From NCBI GenBank assembly GCA_022241785.1, contig JAKOMP010000046.1:1-46264 (forward strand): a stretch of DNA of 46,264 bases. The letters run 5' to 3'. The position numbers were made by a program, and so were the translations under genes. Position 1 is the stretch's first letter; each line of letters begins with the position of its first letter. The DNA is from Cyanocohniella sp. LLY. Its GTDB lineage: Bacteria; Cyanobacteriota; Cyanobacteriia; Cyanobacteriales; Nostocaceae. Below the pieces are notes generated by a model. That model did not search any database. It was not told the origin of the DNA and worked only from the letters and a program-made list of their open reading frames with translations. Of the stretch, positions 8,540 to 17,467 are shown piece after piece.

Positions 8540-9835
8540 ATGCTAGGAGAGACAAGTATTGCATCTAAAAATACTACGAAAAAATTCAACTTTGCAGACA
8601 AATTCTTAAGCTGGCATAGCTGGGTTCTCCTAGGTTATGCAATTTGTGGTAGGGGATTTTCCTACGTCGGTGTTCCTCCTGCTTATATTGGTGAAATCAC
8701 TCTCCTTTTTGGATTGGTAACTTTAAGTATTAATAAGTCAATTCCCAAAATTCTCAAACTACCTCAAACTTGGTTTTTAATCTGGTTTATGTTGTGGTGT
8801 TGCATTAATACTATCCCCTATTTCCCTATATATGGCTTAGACACTATACGTGATGCCGCTTTATGGTACTACTGTTTTTTTGCTTTAATAATCGCAACTT
8901 TGCTAGTTGGTAAACCACAGCGTTTTCTGTTTATGGTTGCTCAGTATGAGCGGTTTAGTAAAATTTTTGTTATACTCATGCCGTTTGTGTGGGCAATTTC
9001 AAGAGCCATAACATTACCCATTATGCCTGGTTCAAATGTGCAGGTAATCACTCTTAAACCTGCTGATACCATGACTCACTTTTCTGGCATTACTGCCTTT
9101 TTTATCGGTTCAAATTTATTAAAATTTCAAACGACATTTTTTATATTAACGTTTTTAATAAATTTAGCTGTTATCGCTATCAATGCAAATCGAGCCGGAA
9201 TGCTTGCCTTTTTAAATGTCTTTGCTCTGGTTAGTATTAGTAAATACAAAAGTGGCAAAATTTGGAAAATATTAACGATTTTGATATTTATAATTTTGTT
9301 AATTTTATTCATAAATCCAGAAATATTTGAACCTATATTTTCAAAAATAGCTAGTATATTTGTTGATAATCAAGAAAGACAAGGAACCAAAAGCTATCGT
9401 TTAGATTGGTGGAACTATATTATTAACTACACTATTTTTGGAGACTATTTCTGGACTGGGAAAGGATTTGGTATTAATTTGGGAGTTGATGCTGGCTTTG
9501 ATCCCTTAGGCGATGGTAACGTTCGCAGTCCACACAATGGACATATATCAGTTCTTGCTCGGACTGGTGTACCTGGTCTGGTATTGTGGCTACTGGTGCA
9601 ACTGAGTTGGGCTGGAACCATACTATTAAAATTTCGCCAAAGCAGAGCGAAAGGTCAAAAAAAATGGGCTGGAGTCTTTTTGACTCTGCTGGCTTTTTGG
9701 ATAGCCTCGATGACGGTGACAACATTTGAAGTAATTATTGAAGGGCCCACAGGTGGTATTTGGCTTTGGACAATGTATGGTGTAGGTTTAGCAGCAATAA
9801 AACTTCATAAAACTCATCCAGAAATTTTTGATTAA
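8540..9835 (+). CDS. O-antigen ligase / Wzy-type polymerase family membrane protein
   Basis: A 431-residue polytopic membrane protein. Hydrophobic segments recur along the whole length (for example WVLLGYAICGRGF, TWFLIWFMLWCCI, IWKILTILIFIILLILFI and GLVLWLLVQLSWAG). A large polar loop holds DWWNYIINYTIFGDYFWTGKGFGIN and SPHNGHISVLARTGVPG. The late loop with an H-N-G/H motif between transmembrane helices is the hallmark of the WaaL/Wzy (O-antigen ligase) family. It would polymerise or transfer the repeat units made by the flanking glycosyltransferases at the periplasmic face. It sits between the two copies of the duplicated GT4 pair. Polymerase and ligase cannot be separated by sequence alone. 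Confidence 0.8.
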   Translation: MLGETSIASKNTTKKFNFADKFLSWHSWVLLGYAICGRGFSYVGVPPAYIGEITLLFGLVTLSINKSIPKILKLPQTWFLIWFMLWCCINTIPYFPIYGLDTIRDAALWYYCFFALIIATLLVGKPQRFLFMVAQYERFSKIFVILMPFVWAISRAITLPIMPGSNVQVITLKPADTMTHFSGITAFFIGSNLLKFQTTFFILTFLINLAVIAINANRAGMLAFLNVFALVSISKYKSGKIWKILTILIFIILLILFINPEIFEPIFSKIASIFVDNQERQGTKSYRLDWWNYIINYTIFGDYFWTGKGFGINLGVDAGFDPLGDGNVRSPHNGHISVLARTGVPGLVLWLLVQLSWAGTILLKFRQSRAKGQKKWAGVFLTLLAFWIASMTVTTFEVIIEGPTGGIWLWTMYGVGLAAIKLHKTHPEIFD

Positions 9836-9879
9836 ATTTTTAACTAATCAAAAGCTTGAAATGAAAAACTTAATATTAA

Positions 9880-9912
9880 TTCAACAATTATTTAAAAAAA
9901 ATAATTGTTGAA
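9880..9912. terminator. Stem-loop between convergent genes
   Basis: A perfect 13-bp stem (TTCAACAATTATT with its complement) closes on a 7-base loop. It lies between the convergent ligase gene and the minus-strand GT8-like gene and covers the last codons and stop of the latter. A+T pairing and the lack of a strong T-run on either side make it a weak intrinsic terminator at best. Confidence 0.4.
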
Positions 9913-10834
9913 AAATATGCTTTGTGACGGATTTGCTACGTTTTAGTAATTGCTTACCTGTGTATGGTAAAAAAGCAAGTTGATAAAAAAAGTAAAGTTG
10001 AATTTTTTGAAATATATTCCAGTTTATTTGATCATGATTTTGAGCAGTTAAAATTTTTAATTTAATTGCTTCGCGAGAATATACAGGATGCTTAACCCAA
10101 TCACCTGCAAAATGTACAACAGCGGGGGATACGAATTTATCGTATTTTTTAAAAGTACTTTTACCTGTTAATACATCTACATCTAAAGATCCTTTGAGTC
10201 CAATAGGTGTTCGCATCATATTACCAGAATCTTGAAACATACTTTGGTTGTTTAGTGCCATAGATATAGCAATAATAGGCTCATCACCAGGCCCATCACC
10301 ACGAAATTCGGAAAAACCTAACTTTTTCCAGTCAAGCAAAATATTTTGTGCTGTTTTAAAGACTGAATTTGCAATGTCACTTTTATCGAAGTAGTAGAGA
10401 CCTCCATTGAATTTCGGTAATCTATCCAAACAAAAATGAGTAAGAACTAAATCAACATTAATTAAATTATCTTGGTCACCATAACTGAGATATCGATATC
10501 CTGCCAGACTGAAACTCCTCCCTTCAAAAGCTTCAAAAATAAAATCAATATTTCTTACTATAATTGAATCACTATCAATAAAAATAGTTTTTTTATAAGG
10601 AGAATAACTATTGAGATAGAGCTTTTGTCTAACATTACTGCCGTACTCTGGTTTAAATGGAATCACGATATGAAAAAGTTTTTGTAACTCTGTATCATTG
10701 GGATTATCAGTAACAATGGCACAGGAAATATGTTTTGAATGAAGACGTAAGGAACGTGCAAGGTTTTTTGCCATATTGATATACTTGGGCTTGCCATAAG
10801 CTAGCGTAATCACACCTTTATCTGGAATAGCCAT
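9881..10834 (-). CDS. GT8-like nucleotide-diphospho-sugar transferase
   Basis: A 317-residue protein with a GT-A fold signature. It starts with GVITLAYGKPKYINMAKNLARSLRLH, has VTDNPND, and the metal-binding FIDSDSIIV (D-x-D) near residue 97. The C-terminal part has VHFAGDWVKHP, where the His could be a late metal ligand as in GT8 enzymes. An AAGG ribosome site precedes the ATG. It is the only minus-strand gene in the glycosyltransferase run and so has its own promoter in the 234-base divergent gap upstream. A glycogenin-like or capsular transferase role is likely; the substrate is unknown. Confidence 0.75.
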   Translation of the reverse strand: MAIPDKGVITLAYGKPKYINMAKNLARSLRLHSKHISCAIVTDNPNDTELQKLFHIVIPFKPEYGSNVRQKLYLNSYSPYKKTIFIDSDSIIVRNIDFIFEAFEGRSFSLAGYRYLSYGDQDNLINVDLVLTHFCLDRLPKFNGGLYYFDKSDIANSVFKTAQNILLDWKKLGFSEFRGDGPGDEPIIAISMALNNQSMFQDSGNMMRTPIGLKGSLDVDVLTGKSTFKKYDKFVSPAVVHFAGDWVKHPVYSREAIKLKILTAQNHDQINWNIFQKIQLYFFYQLAFLPYTGKQLLKRSKSVTKHIFQQLFFLNNC

Positions 10835-11068
10835 TTTTCATTACCTTTATGTTGTCAACTGAAATCAAAATATGTAAAGAATAATTAATAAAATGAGTAA
10901 TTTTTTAACAATTCAATAGGGATCACTTGGAAATTGCTAGGAACGTTTTTCACTTACAGTTTCGTCTTTATGTAATTTTACTGTATATGATGTTTGTATG
11001 AAAAATACTGGAGTCATTAATTCTATAAATTGGGTGCAACCCTTACATCCATTATTAAAACTTTTACC

Positions 11069-12307
11069 ATGAATATTCTAATTTCTGCATACGCCTGTGA
11101 GCCAGGTCAAGGTTCTGAACCAGGAGTAGGCTGGAATATTGTCCAAGAAATAGGGAAATATTATCATGTTTGGGTCTTGACATCAAATTGTCACCGCCCA
11201 GGTATTGAAGCTGAATTAGTGCGTAACTCATTACCCAAACTACATTTCGTTTATCTTGACCCCTGTGGCTGGATCATAGATTGGAGTCCCAAAGGTAAAC
11301 AGACACAAAAGTGGGTTTATTTTCACTACTATCTCTGGCAAATTCAGGCATATTTTGTTAGTAGGTCACTCCACCAGAATATTTGCTTTGATGTCTGTCA
11401 TCATGTGACCTATGTCAAATACTCTAGTCCTAGCTTTATATCACTTTTGCCAATTCCCTTTATTTGGGGCCCCGTAGGAGGTGCTGAACTAACGCCCAAG
11501 GCTTTTGGGCAAAATTTTAGTCTGCGGGGCAAAATTTACGAATTTATGCGAAATATGGCTCGCTGGCTGGGGGAAAATGACCCCTTTGTTCGTCTTACGG
11601 CCAGACGTAGTATTTTAATTTGGGCAACAACAAAAGATACTGCTCAAAGACTGCGCCATATGGCTGCAAAAAATGTGCAAATTTTTTCTGAATCTGGTTT
11701 GTCTGAAGAAGAAATTCAACAACTTTCCCAGTGTAGTAATTCTCCTACTTCCTCAATTCGGTTTATTAGTATGGCAAGATTGCTGCATTGGAAGGGAATT
11801 CATTTAGGAGTGCAAGCCTTTGCTCAGGCAGGCTTACCTGATGATACAGAATACTGGATTGTAGGTGATGGGCCGGAACGAAAACGACTGCAAACCTTAG
11901 CATTAGAACTTGGTATTGCTCATCAAGTAAAATTTTGGGGTAGGTTATCAAGGAATGAAACCTTAAGTAAGTTGGGCCAGTGCAACGTCCTAATTCACCC
12001 CAGTTTACATGATTCTGGTGGGTGGGTTTGCTTAGAAGCAATGGCGGCAGGTTGCCCAGTAATTTGCTTAGATTTAGGAGGGCCAGGTGTACAGGTGACA
12101 GAAGAAACTGGTTTTAAAATCCCAGCACATACACCTGAGACAACAGTAAAAGATATTGCTCAAGGAATGTTATTGTTGGCTAAAGACTCAGAATTAAGAC
12201 TGCGTATGGGTCAAGCTGGACAAAAGAGGGTAAAAGATGTTTTTAGTTGGAAAATGAGAGGTCTTTTCCTCTCTTCAATTTATCAACAAGTCTGCACTCA
12301 GAAATAA
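11069..12307 (+). CDS. GT4-family glycosyltransferase, copy 2 of the duplicated pair
   Basis: A 412-residue GT-B glycosyltransferase. The ATG giving MNILISAYACEPGQGSEPG was chosen over an in-frame TTG 39 bases upstream, because homologous positions in the 5.9-kb paralogue begin at this point. Shared blocks with that gene include SEPGVGWN, PFIWGPVGGAELTP, MARLLHWKGIHLG, GDGPERKRLQ and HDSGGWVCLEAMAAGCPVICLDLGGPG. Copy 2 follows a 234-base divergent gap with no ribosome site that I can recognise. The paralogues differ throughout, so the duplication is old and the enzymes may now have different acceptors. Confidence 0.87.
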   Translation: MNILISAYACEPGQGSEPGVGWNIVQEIGKYYHVWVLTSNCHRPGIEAELVRNSLPKLHFVYLDPCGWIIDWSPKGKQTQKWVYFHYYLWQIQAYFVSRSLHQNICFDVCHHVTYVKYSSPSFISLLPIPFIWGPVGGAELTPKAFGQNFSLRGKIYEFMRNMARWLGENDPFVRLTARRSILIWATTKDTAQRLRHMAAKNVQIFSESGLSEEEIQQLSQCSNSPTSSIRFISMARLLHWKGIHLGVQAFAQAGLPDDTEYWIVGDGPERKRLQTLALELGIAHQVKFWGRLSRNETLSKLGQCNVLIHPSLHDSGGWVCLEAMAAGCPVICLDLGGPGVQVTEETGFKIPAHTPETTVKDIAQGMLLLAKDSELRLRMGQAGQKRVKDVFSWKMRGLFLSSIYQQVCTQK

Positions 12308-12446
12308 GTTTGTAGTCATGATTTTAGCTCTTAAAATATTGACTGCGATTGCTAAAGCACTCTCTACGAATAATGAGTATATTTAAGGTTTTATTTCACC
12401 CTTACTTATTTGTAGAGTATTAATAATTCAGCTTAGAGAAACAAGC

Positions 12447-13634
12447 ATGAAGCTGTTAATTTTACATAACCGCTACCGATTCGCGGGTGGTGAAGATAGG
12501 GTAGTTCAGGAGGAGAAAGCTTTATTAGAGGCCAACGGACACGAAGTAATTCTATTAGAAGAACACAATCACACGATAAGTAGTATTTGGGATACAGCTG
12601 TTACATCTGGAAGGGCTATTTATTCTTTTGCTGCAAAAAAAAGAGTCAAAGCAGAAATCAGTCGCTTTTGTCCAGAAATAGTGCATGTACATAACTTTTT
12701 CCCCCTACTTTCTCCTGCTGTCTATGATGCTTGTTATGCTGCTCAAGTGCCTGTTGTTCAAACTTTACACAACTATCGTCTGGCTTGTCCTAAAGCAATG
12801 CCGTTTCGAGAGGGCAAAATTTGTGAAGATTGCATTGGTTCATTAGTACCTTGGTCTAGTGTATTGCATGGATGCTATCGCCAATCTCATCTGCAAAGCT
12901 CGGTTGTAGCAGCAATGACTACCTACCATCGGCTGCGAGGTACTTGGAATAACAGGGTAGATGCTTATATTGTCTTTACACAATTTCAAAAAGAAAAAAT
13001 GATTCAGGCTGGATTGCCAGCAAATAAAATTTATATTAAACCCAATTTCATTGCTGATAAAAACTACAATGAACAATACAAAAAGAGTGGTAGTTACTTA
13101 CTATTTGTTGGCAGACTATCAGAAGAAAAAGGAGTTTCCATATTAATTGATGCTTATATTCAGAATGATTTATCTATTCCTTTAAAAATTGTTGGTGATG
13201 GTCCTTTACAGCAAGTATTACAAGAAAAAGCCCTGCATACAGGGTATGGAAATTTGATTAATTTTCTGGGATTTCAGGAAAGAGAAACAGTTTTTCAATT
13301 AATGTATAATGCCGATTTTTTAATATTTCCTTCGATTTGGTATGAAGGTTTCCCCTTAACAATCATAGAAGCCTTTGCTTGTGGATTACCCGTGTTAGCG
13401 CCCAAATTAGGTAGTATGGCAGAAATTGTAGAAAATGGTGTGAATGGGTTACATTTTCAAGCAGGAGATGCTGTAAGTTTAGCCGCAAAAATAAAATGGG
13501 CTATGGATAACCCCGAAAACATAATTTCTATGAAACAGAATGCGCGTAATACTTATGAAAATAAGTATACTTCTAAGACTAATTATCGGCAATTAATGAA
13601 AATTTACCAACAAGTCATACAAAAGAATGAGTAA
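12447..13634 (+). CDS. GT4-family glycosyltransferase with Cys cluster, copy 2 of the duplicated pair
   Basis: A 395-residue GT-B glycosyltransferase and paralogue of the 7.2-kb gene. It shares LHNRYRFAGGEDRVVQEE, the Cys cluster (NYRLACPKA, CEDCIG, HGCYR), FVGRLSEEKGVSIL, IVGDGPLQQ and WYEGFPLTIIEAFACGLPVLA (E-x7-E region). It lies 139 bases after the GT4 partner, a wider gap than the 19 bases between the first pair. It is the last plus-strand gene of the polysaccharide locus; a dispersed hairpin follows before the convergent GH30 gene. Confidence 0.87.
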   Translation: MKLLILHNRYRFAGGEDRVVQEEKALLEANGHEVILLEEHNHTISSIWDTAVTSGRAIYSFAAKKRVKAEISRFCPEIVHVHNFFPLLSPAVYDACYAAQVPVVQTLHNYRLACPKAMPFREGKICEDCIGSLVPWSSVLHGCYRQSHLQSSVVAAMTTYHRLRGTWNNRVDAYIVFTQFQKEKMIQAGLPANKIYIKPNFIADKNYNEQYKKSGSYLLFVGRLSEEKGVSILIDAYIQNDLSIPLKIVGDGPLQQVLQEKALHTGYGNLINFLGFQERETVFQLMYNADFLIFPSIWYEGFPLTIIEAFACGLPVLAPKLGSMAEIVENGVNGLHFQAGDAVSLAAKIKWAMDNPENIISMKQNARNTYENKYTSKTNYRQLMKIYQQVIQKNE

Positions 13635-13638
13635 CCGT

Positions 13639-13662
13639 AGAGACGTTTCATGAAACGCCTCT
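13639..13662. repeat. Dispersed cyanobacterial hairpin between convergent genes
   Basis: The sequence AGAG-A-CGTTTCATGAAACG-C-CTCT is a near-perfect palindrome (10 of 12 bp per arm) placed between the convergent GT4 and GH30 genes. Short GTAGAGACGTTTCATGAAACG elements are common dispersed repeats in Nostoc-type genomes. It could stop transcription from both sides, but no T-run is present. Confidence 0.5.
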
Positions 13663-13717
13663 GTAGGATTTGAGGATGAAAAAATTTAGAGTGGTTTTCC
13701 AAATCTCCTCCGCGCAA

Positions 13718-15157
13718 CTATTTACTCCGCAAAGTAATTAAATCCAAACTTTTTACATTGGGGATAGTAACCTTGCCTTTACGCATAACAGCGTCACCTA
13801 TATAGACATTATTGACATTGCTATTTGATCGATACATTTTCATGGTTTTATCACTAGTTTGGGCAAGTTCTTCTACAAAAACCGTTACGGAAAAATCTTC
13901 TGCTGCATAACCACCTTGGGAGTTCGACCATTTGTAACCGTTAGGCAAGACAAATTCAAATCTATCGTCTGTAAAATTGCTAACGGCTATTCCCCACGAA
14001 CCATCTGGATTTTTGGCACTGGCTACAGTAATTCGTGGTTTTTTGCCATTAGTCCAGGTCATATTGCTTTCTCGAGAACTGACACTTTTTCTAAATACAG
14101 CCCCCAAGTCAAACGTCTTACTGAGTTGGAGAAAGTAATAATATTTCTGAAAAACATCATAACGAAACGGATTAAACGAATATCGAATGAGGCGTGTAGC
14201 ATCATCTCTAGGATCTGCTGATGCATGACCAATAAACCATATCCAGTGAGTAACTCTATGATTCATATCATTGAGAAAACGAGAAGCCGCAGAAGCAGCG
14301 TTTAAAGCATCACCAGGATTTTCTGGACCGTTGGTACCAGCCTCTGTCATCCAATACTCTTTGTCTGTACCCTCAATTAAATTGGCGATTGCATTTGTTG
14401 CTGCCATGTTGTAAGAATGAGTTGAAATTCCGTCTAACGCTTTCCAGGCTTCAGAGTCTTGCTTGATGGCTTTGATTACTCGAACTGCTATACCGTCAGC
14501 ATTGGCTAGTTCTGGACCAATAATTTTGACGTCTTTCAACCCACGATTATCAAGCTCTTTACGGAGATTTTTGATAATGATAGGCCACTGCTCATCTGAA
14601 AATTTTATAGGACGATCATTTGGCTCATTGAGTACACCTGTAGCGTGAATTTTTACTCCATATTCTTGCCGAGCCTTATATATAAAATTTGCTAGTAATG
14701 CAGCATAATTTTTTATTTGAGAGTTATGAATATAGCCACCACCACTAGGCCCCATATACTCTGGAATTTTACCGGGAGCAAGTAACAGTTTATTACAGCC
14801 ATTTGCTAATGCTGTAGAAATAAATTCTGAACTTACAAAAGGGTTTACAAATTTAGAAATATTTTCTTCACCTGGCTTAGATGCGTACTGAGCAGGGTCA
14901 AACCATAATCTAACAATTTTGAATTGTATGTCATTACATACAAGTTTTTGCAATGTATTTTTTTCTGATTGTGCTAGATTGGCATATCTTGTACCACCAT
15001 TAGTTGTTTGACTAGCACCAAAACCTTGAAATGTTTGCCTTGCTCCTTGGCGGACTGTGATATTAACAGCAGTATTTGCTAAGGCATTACCTGATGGCGC
15101 AGCTAAAAAAACAGAAGTTGTCAGAATTGAACACAAAAGAGCAGTACGTTTATTCAT
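13718..15157 (-). CDS. Secreted GH30-like glycoside hydrolase
   Basis: A 479-residue exported (beta/alpha)8 glycosidase. The start is placed at the ATG (MNKRTALLC) because AAGGA lies nine bases upstream; an earlier in-frame Met has none. Residues 1-28 form a signal peptide ending at ALANTA. The GFGASQTT segment (45-52) is typical of GH30. GVLNEPND (174-181) gives the likely acid/base Glu178, and YWMTEAGTN gives the likely nucleophile Glu272. The C-terminal 100 residues form a beta-rich domain, as in GH30. It converges on the polysaccharide locus and may trim or release that glycan. Substrate is not evident; GH79 or GH39 relatives are less likely. Confidence 0.75.
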   Translation of the reverse strand: MNKRTALLCSILTTSVFLAAPSGNALANTAVNITVRQGARQTFQGFGASQTTNGGTRYANLAQSEKNTLQKLVCNDIQFKIVRLWFDPAQYASKPGEENISKFVNPFVSSEFISTALANGCNKLLLAPGKIPEYMGPSGGGYIHNSQIKNYAALLANFIYKARQEYGVKIHATGVLNEPNDRPIKFSDEQWPIIIKNLRKELDNRGLKDVKIIGPELANADGIAVRVIKAIKQDSEAWKALDGISTHSYNMAATNAIANLIEGTDKEYWMTEAGTNGPENPGDALNAASAASRFLNDMNHRVTHWIWFIGHASADPRDDATRLIRYSFNPFRYDVFQKYYYFLQLSKTFDLGAVFRKSVSSRESNMTWTNGKKPRITVASAKNPDGSWGIAVSNFTDDRFEFVLPNGYKWSNSQGGYAAEDFSVTVFVEELAQTSDKTMKMYRSNSNVNNVYIGDAVMRKGKVTIPNVKSLDLITLRSK

Positions 15158-15625
15158 GATTAAAATCCTTTCGGGAACACCTAGATTTGACAATACTAAG
15201 AGCTAGAAATTTGGCGAATGTTGTAATTACTCTGTATGAAGATAATTCTGTAGCCAAAGAGACAAGTACAATGTGTTTGAGATTAACTCAATAATTGGCT
15301 AATTAGTCTGAGAGAAAATACGTAATTGTTCATCAAATCAAAACAAATTTAGCAGTAAAATCCACATCTAACAGATATTTAGAACGGCTTTTAGCTTGAT
15401 ATGGAAAGATTTTTCAGGATTTCTGTATCTGGCGATCGCCTACATAAAGCTACATAATCTTCATCATGAATCATCAATAATTAGTCATGAAATCATCCCT
15501 TTTTGACATCCAATCAATAAGGTGATAACTAATTTGTTATTTGCAAAAATTGTTAATTTTTATTGGCGTAAATTGTATAGCTTATTTGAACTATTGAAAC
15601 TTTAAGCCAACTTCTCCATCCTCTT
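15158..15625. other. Intergenic region between GH30 and nucleotidyltransferase genes
   Basis: These 468 bases are A+T-rich and hold one GGCGATCGCC (HIP1-type) site. I see no coding sequence, RNA gene or strong hairpin. The GH30 promoter should lie in the first part. Confidence 0.4.
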
Positions 15626-16756
15626 TTAAATCCAAGCAGGGAATAACTTATTACTTCTGGCAGTCACCAGAATTGATTGATAAATACCGTACTTAACTTT
15701 GTCTTGTAAACGTTCCCTAATATTCAGATCAAAGAGATATCTGGTCCACAGTGCAGGTGGCTTGTAGGTTTGTATGAATAACCTTTCTCTCACTTGTGTT
15801 GTAATTGCTGTTAATCCAGGTTCAGCCTCTATTAGTGGCAAAATTTCTGTGGGCAAATCTGTTCCCAGCAGATTTTTAGCGAGGATAATGCCCAGCAACA
15901 ATCTCCTCCAACAACCTAATTCCTGAGCTTGCTTGATTAATAAATCCCAGTTTATTTCCGGTGTAACACGGATGAGTGCAGCAACATCACTGATTAGGCT
16001 TAACTTGTTCCAACGATCTCTGCAAGCATGGACGCAGAGAAATAACAGATTATCTTCTGGTGATAAATTGATTACTGTTTTACCTGCAAAAGTTACTAAG
16101 GAATGACGCTGCCATAGGCGTTCATGAGCAATGGGAAAAGATAGATATTTCTGCAAAAGTTGCCAGTGAAGATCTAAATTAACTCCTGTGTGTTTGTGTG
16201 TGTAGTTATTATCCTTGCAATATGGAGATTTTAGTCGGGCAACTTCTTGCTCTCGCGTATGGTTGTATGTGTTTTGAAATCCCTGAGTAACCAGCAAATC
16301 CCTAGTAATTATAGCATCTTGGGGGCGAACTAAGATGTCGATATCTCCAAACTGCCGCAGTGCGAGATTCTTGTAAACTGAGACTGCAAGGATAGGTCCT
16401 TTAATGGGAATTACGGTGAGATTGTGGGATTCAAAGAGATTCAGCAGTTTGAGCAGCTCGTTAGTGAGAAAAAGGTTGCGTCTAGCATTGGCTTTGAAAT
16501 AATAGAGCAGCTCTGCCAAAATATCCTTGGGAACTAATTCAGGACAGATGGTATTGAGATTTTGGTAAAGCAATGGCATGACCTTGTGGAAGGTTGCTGT
16601 TTGGATGATATATGTCCAATCAAGGTCTTGCTCAAGCAGGGTTTTGATTCGCTCAGTAGTTGAAGAATCTGGATGAGTACGGACACTGTTTAGAAGTAGC
16701 TCAATCTCAAGTCTGTTTTTGATTTCCTGATTTTCACTGTGGGTTTGGGTTTTCAT
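15626..16756 (-). CDS. Lasso-cluster nucleotidyltransferase-family protein (NTP_transf_5)
   Basis: A 376-residue cytosolic protein with the nucleotidyltransferase motif FGDIDILVRP (136-145) preceded by IPIKGP (117-122), matching the NTP_transf_5 family (PF14907). Members occur in lasso-peptide clusters, where they have been proposed to modify the peptide, in some cases acting on a phosphorylated precursor. Here the gene is the last of the lasso set, 711 bases downstream of the exporter, with a MITE in between, so it probably has its own promoter. A 13-bp motif found 75 bases upstream of its start also lies 52 bases upstream of the kinase gene. No ribosome site is clear. The substrate is inferred only from context. 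Confidence 0.72.
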   Translation of the reverse strand: MKTQTHSENQEIKNRLEIELLLNSVRTHPDSSTTERIKTLLEQDLDWTYIIQTATFHKVMPLLYQNLNTICPELVPKDILAELLYYFKANARRNLFLTNELLKLLNLFESHNLTVIPIKGPILAVSVYKNLALRQFGDIDILVRPQDAIITRDLLVTQGFQNTYNHTREQEVARLKSPYCKDNNYTHKHTGVNLDLHWQLLQKYLSFPIAHERLWQRHSLVTFAGKTVINLSPEDNLLFLCVHACRDRWNKLSLISDVAALIRVTPEINWDLLIKQAQELGCWRRLLLGIILAKNLLGTDLPTEILPLIEAEPGLTAITTQVRERLFIQTYKPPALWTRYLFDLNIRERLQDKVKYGIYQSILVTARSNKLFPAWI

Positions 16757-17293
16757 CAGAACTTTAGACTAAGTTTGCGTACTTTGGCCCAGAACTAAAA
16801 TGCAGATTTGGCTAATTTGAGATGTTGTTCCGTAGCTAGGGAGTTCAAGATGTCATTTCACCCAAGTAGGCGGTGAAATACTACAATCACAGCAATATTT
16901 TTATTGAGAGATTTATTCTCCTTGTGAAATTACATCAGTACTTGCTGTGAATAATTAGAAAAGCCGACTTTTTCTTCAAAAAACTCAATTAAATAAGGTT
17001 TGTTTGACAATTTACGAGCCGGATTAACGGATTCAATATACCATCAAATAAAAAATCGATTCTCTGATGATAAGAATAAGTGATGAAATTGGTAGATTTG
17101 TTTAATATTTCTAATAAATTTTTGCCATAATTACTCTTATTGATAGTTGTGGAAAGTAAGCAATGCTGAATTAAATGGTGCGGATTACTATTATAGGCAT
17201 ACTCAGGATAGAGATGGGAACGTTGCACGCAACATCCTTAAGAAAGGATTTCTTGGGGCTATTGAGAAAATTTATCATCTCTAGAGAAATCGA
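16757..17293. other. Intergenic region upstream of the nucleotidyltransferase gene
   Basis: About 540 bases without a convincing gene. It holds the CTCCCTAGCTACG motif (read on the minus strand, 16831-16843) and a small hairpin with TTTCACC/GGTGAAA arms near 16857-16880. A 79-codon minus-strand frame at 16989-17228 starts with GTG and resembles nothing I know. Confidence 0.4.
16831..16843 (-). promoter_or_regulatory. 13-bp motif shared with the kinase-gene upstream region
   Basis: Read on the minus strand this is CTCCCTAGCTACG, 75 bases upstream of the nucleotidyltransferase start. The same 13 bases occur at 21321-21333, 52 bases upstream of the HPr-kinase-like gene. Same strand, similar distance and same cluster suggest a common regulatory site; function is inferred. 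Confidence 0.4.
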
Positions 17294-17302
17294 CCTCTGC
17301 AC

Positions 17303-17426
17303 CTAACTTTTCACGGTATCTGGAAAACCTCTCTCTAAATCTCTCTCCTGCGAGGCGAGAGACTTTGAATTGCTGATTTGGAAGTTAGATTTTCTGTGGA
17401 CTTTTCCACATGACGTGAAAAGTCAG
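17303..17426. mobile_element. 124-bp MITE with 25-bp inverted ends and 9-bp target duplication
   Basis: The left end (17303-17327) and the reverse complement of the right end (17402-17426) match at 21 of 25 bases; both contain ACTTTTCACG and TGGAAAA. Identical 9-bp direct repeats CCTCTGCAC flank it at 17294-17302 and 17427-17435, as expected for a target-site duplication. The right end read inward begins CTGACT, as does the IS50 outer end (CTGACTCTTATACACAAGT), and a 9-bp duplication is known for that IS4-type group. It has no coding capacity, so it would depend on a transposase elsewhere. It sits 41 bases past the exporter stop. Confidence 0.8.
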
Positions 17427-17467
17427 CCTCTGCACAGGTGAGGACGAGGAAGCACAAGACTTGAATC

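Noticed and set aside
13859-14221. A 120-codon plus-strand frame inside the GH30 gene
   Set aside because: It is antisense to a well-supported glycosidase with catalytic residues and shows no family features.
16989-17228. A 79-codon minus-strand frame in the gap upstream of the nucleotidyltransferase gene
   Set aside because: It begins with GTG, has no recognisable ribosome site and no known motif; His/Asn/Tyr-rich text is not enough to call a gene. A decayed gene fragment remains possible.
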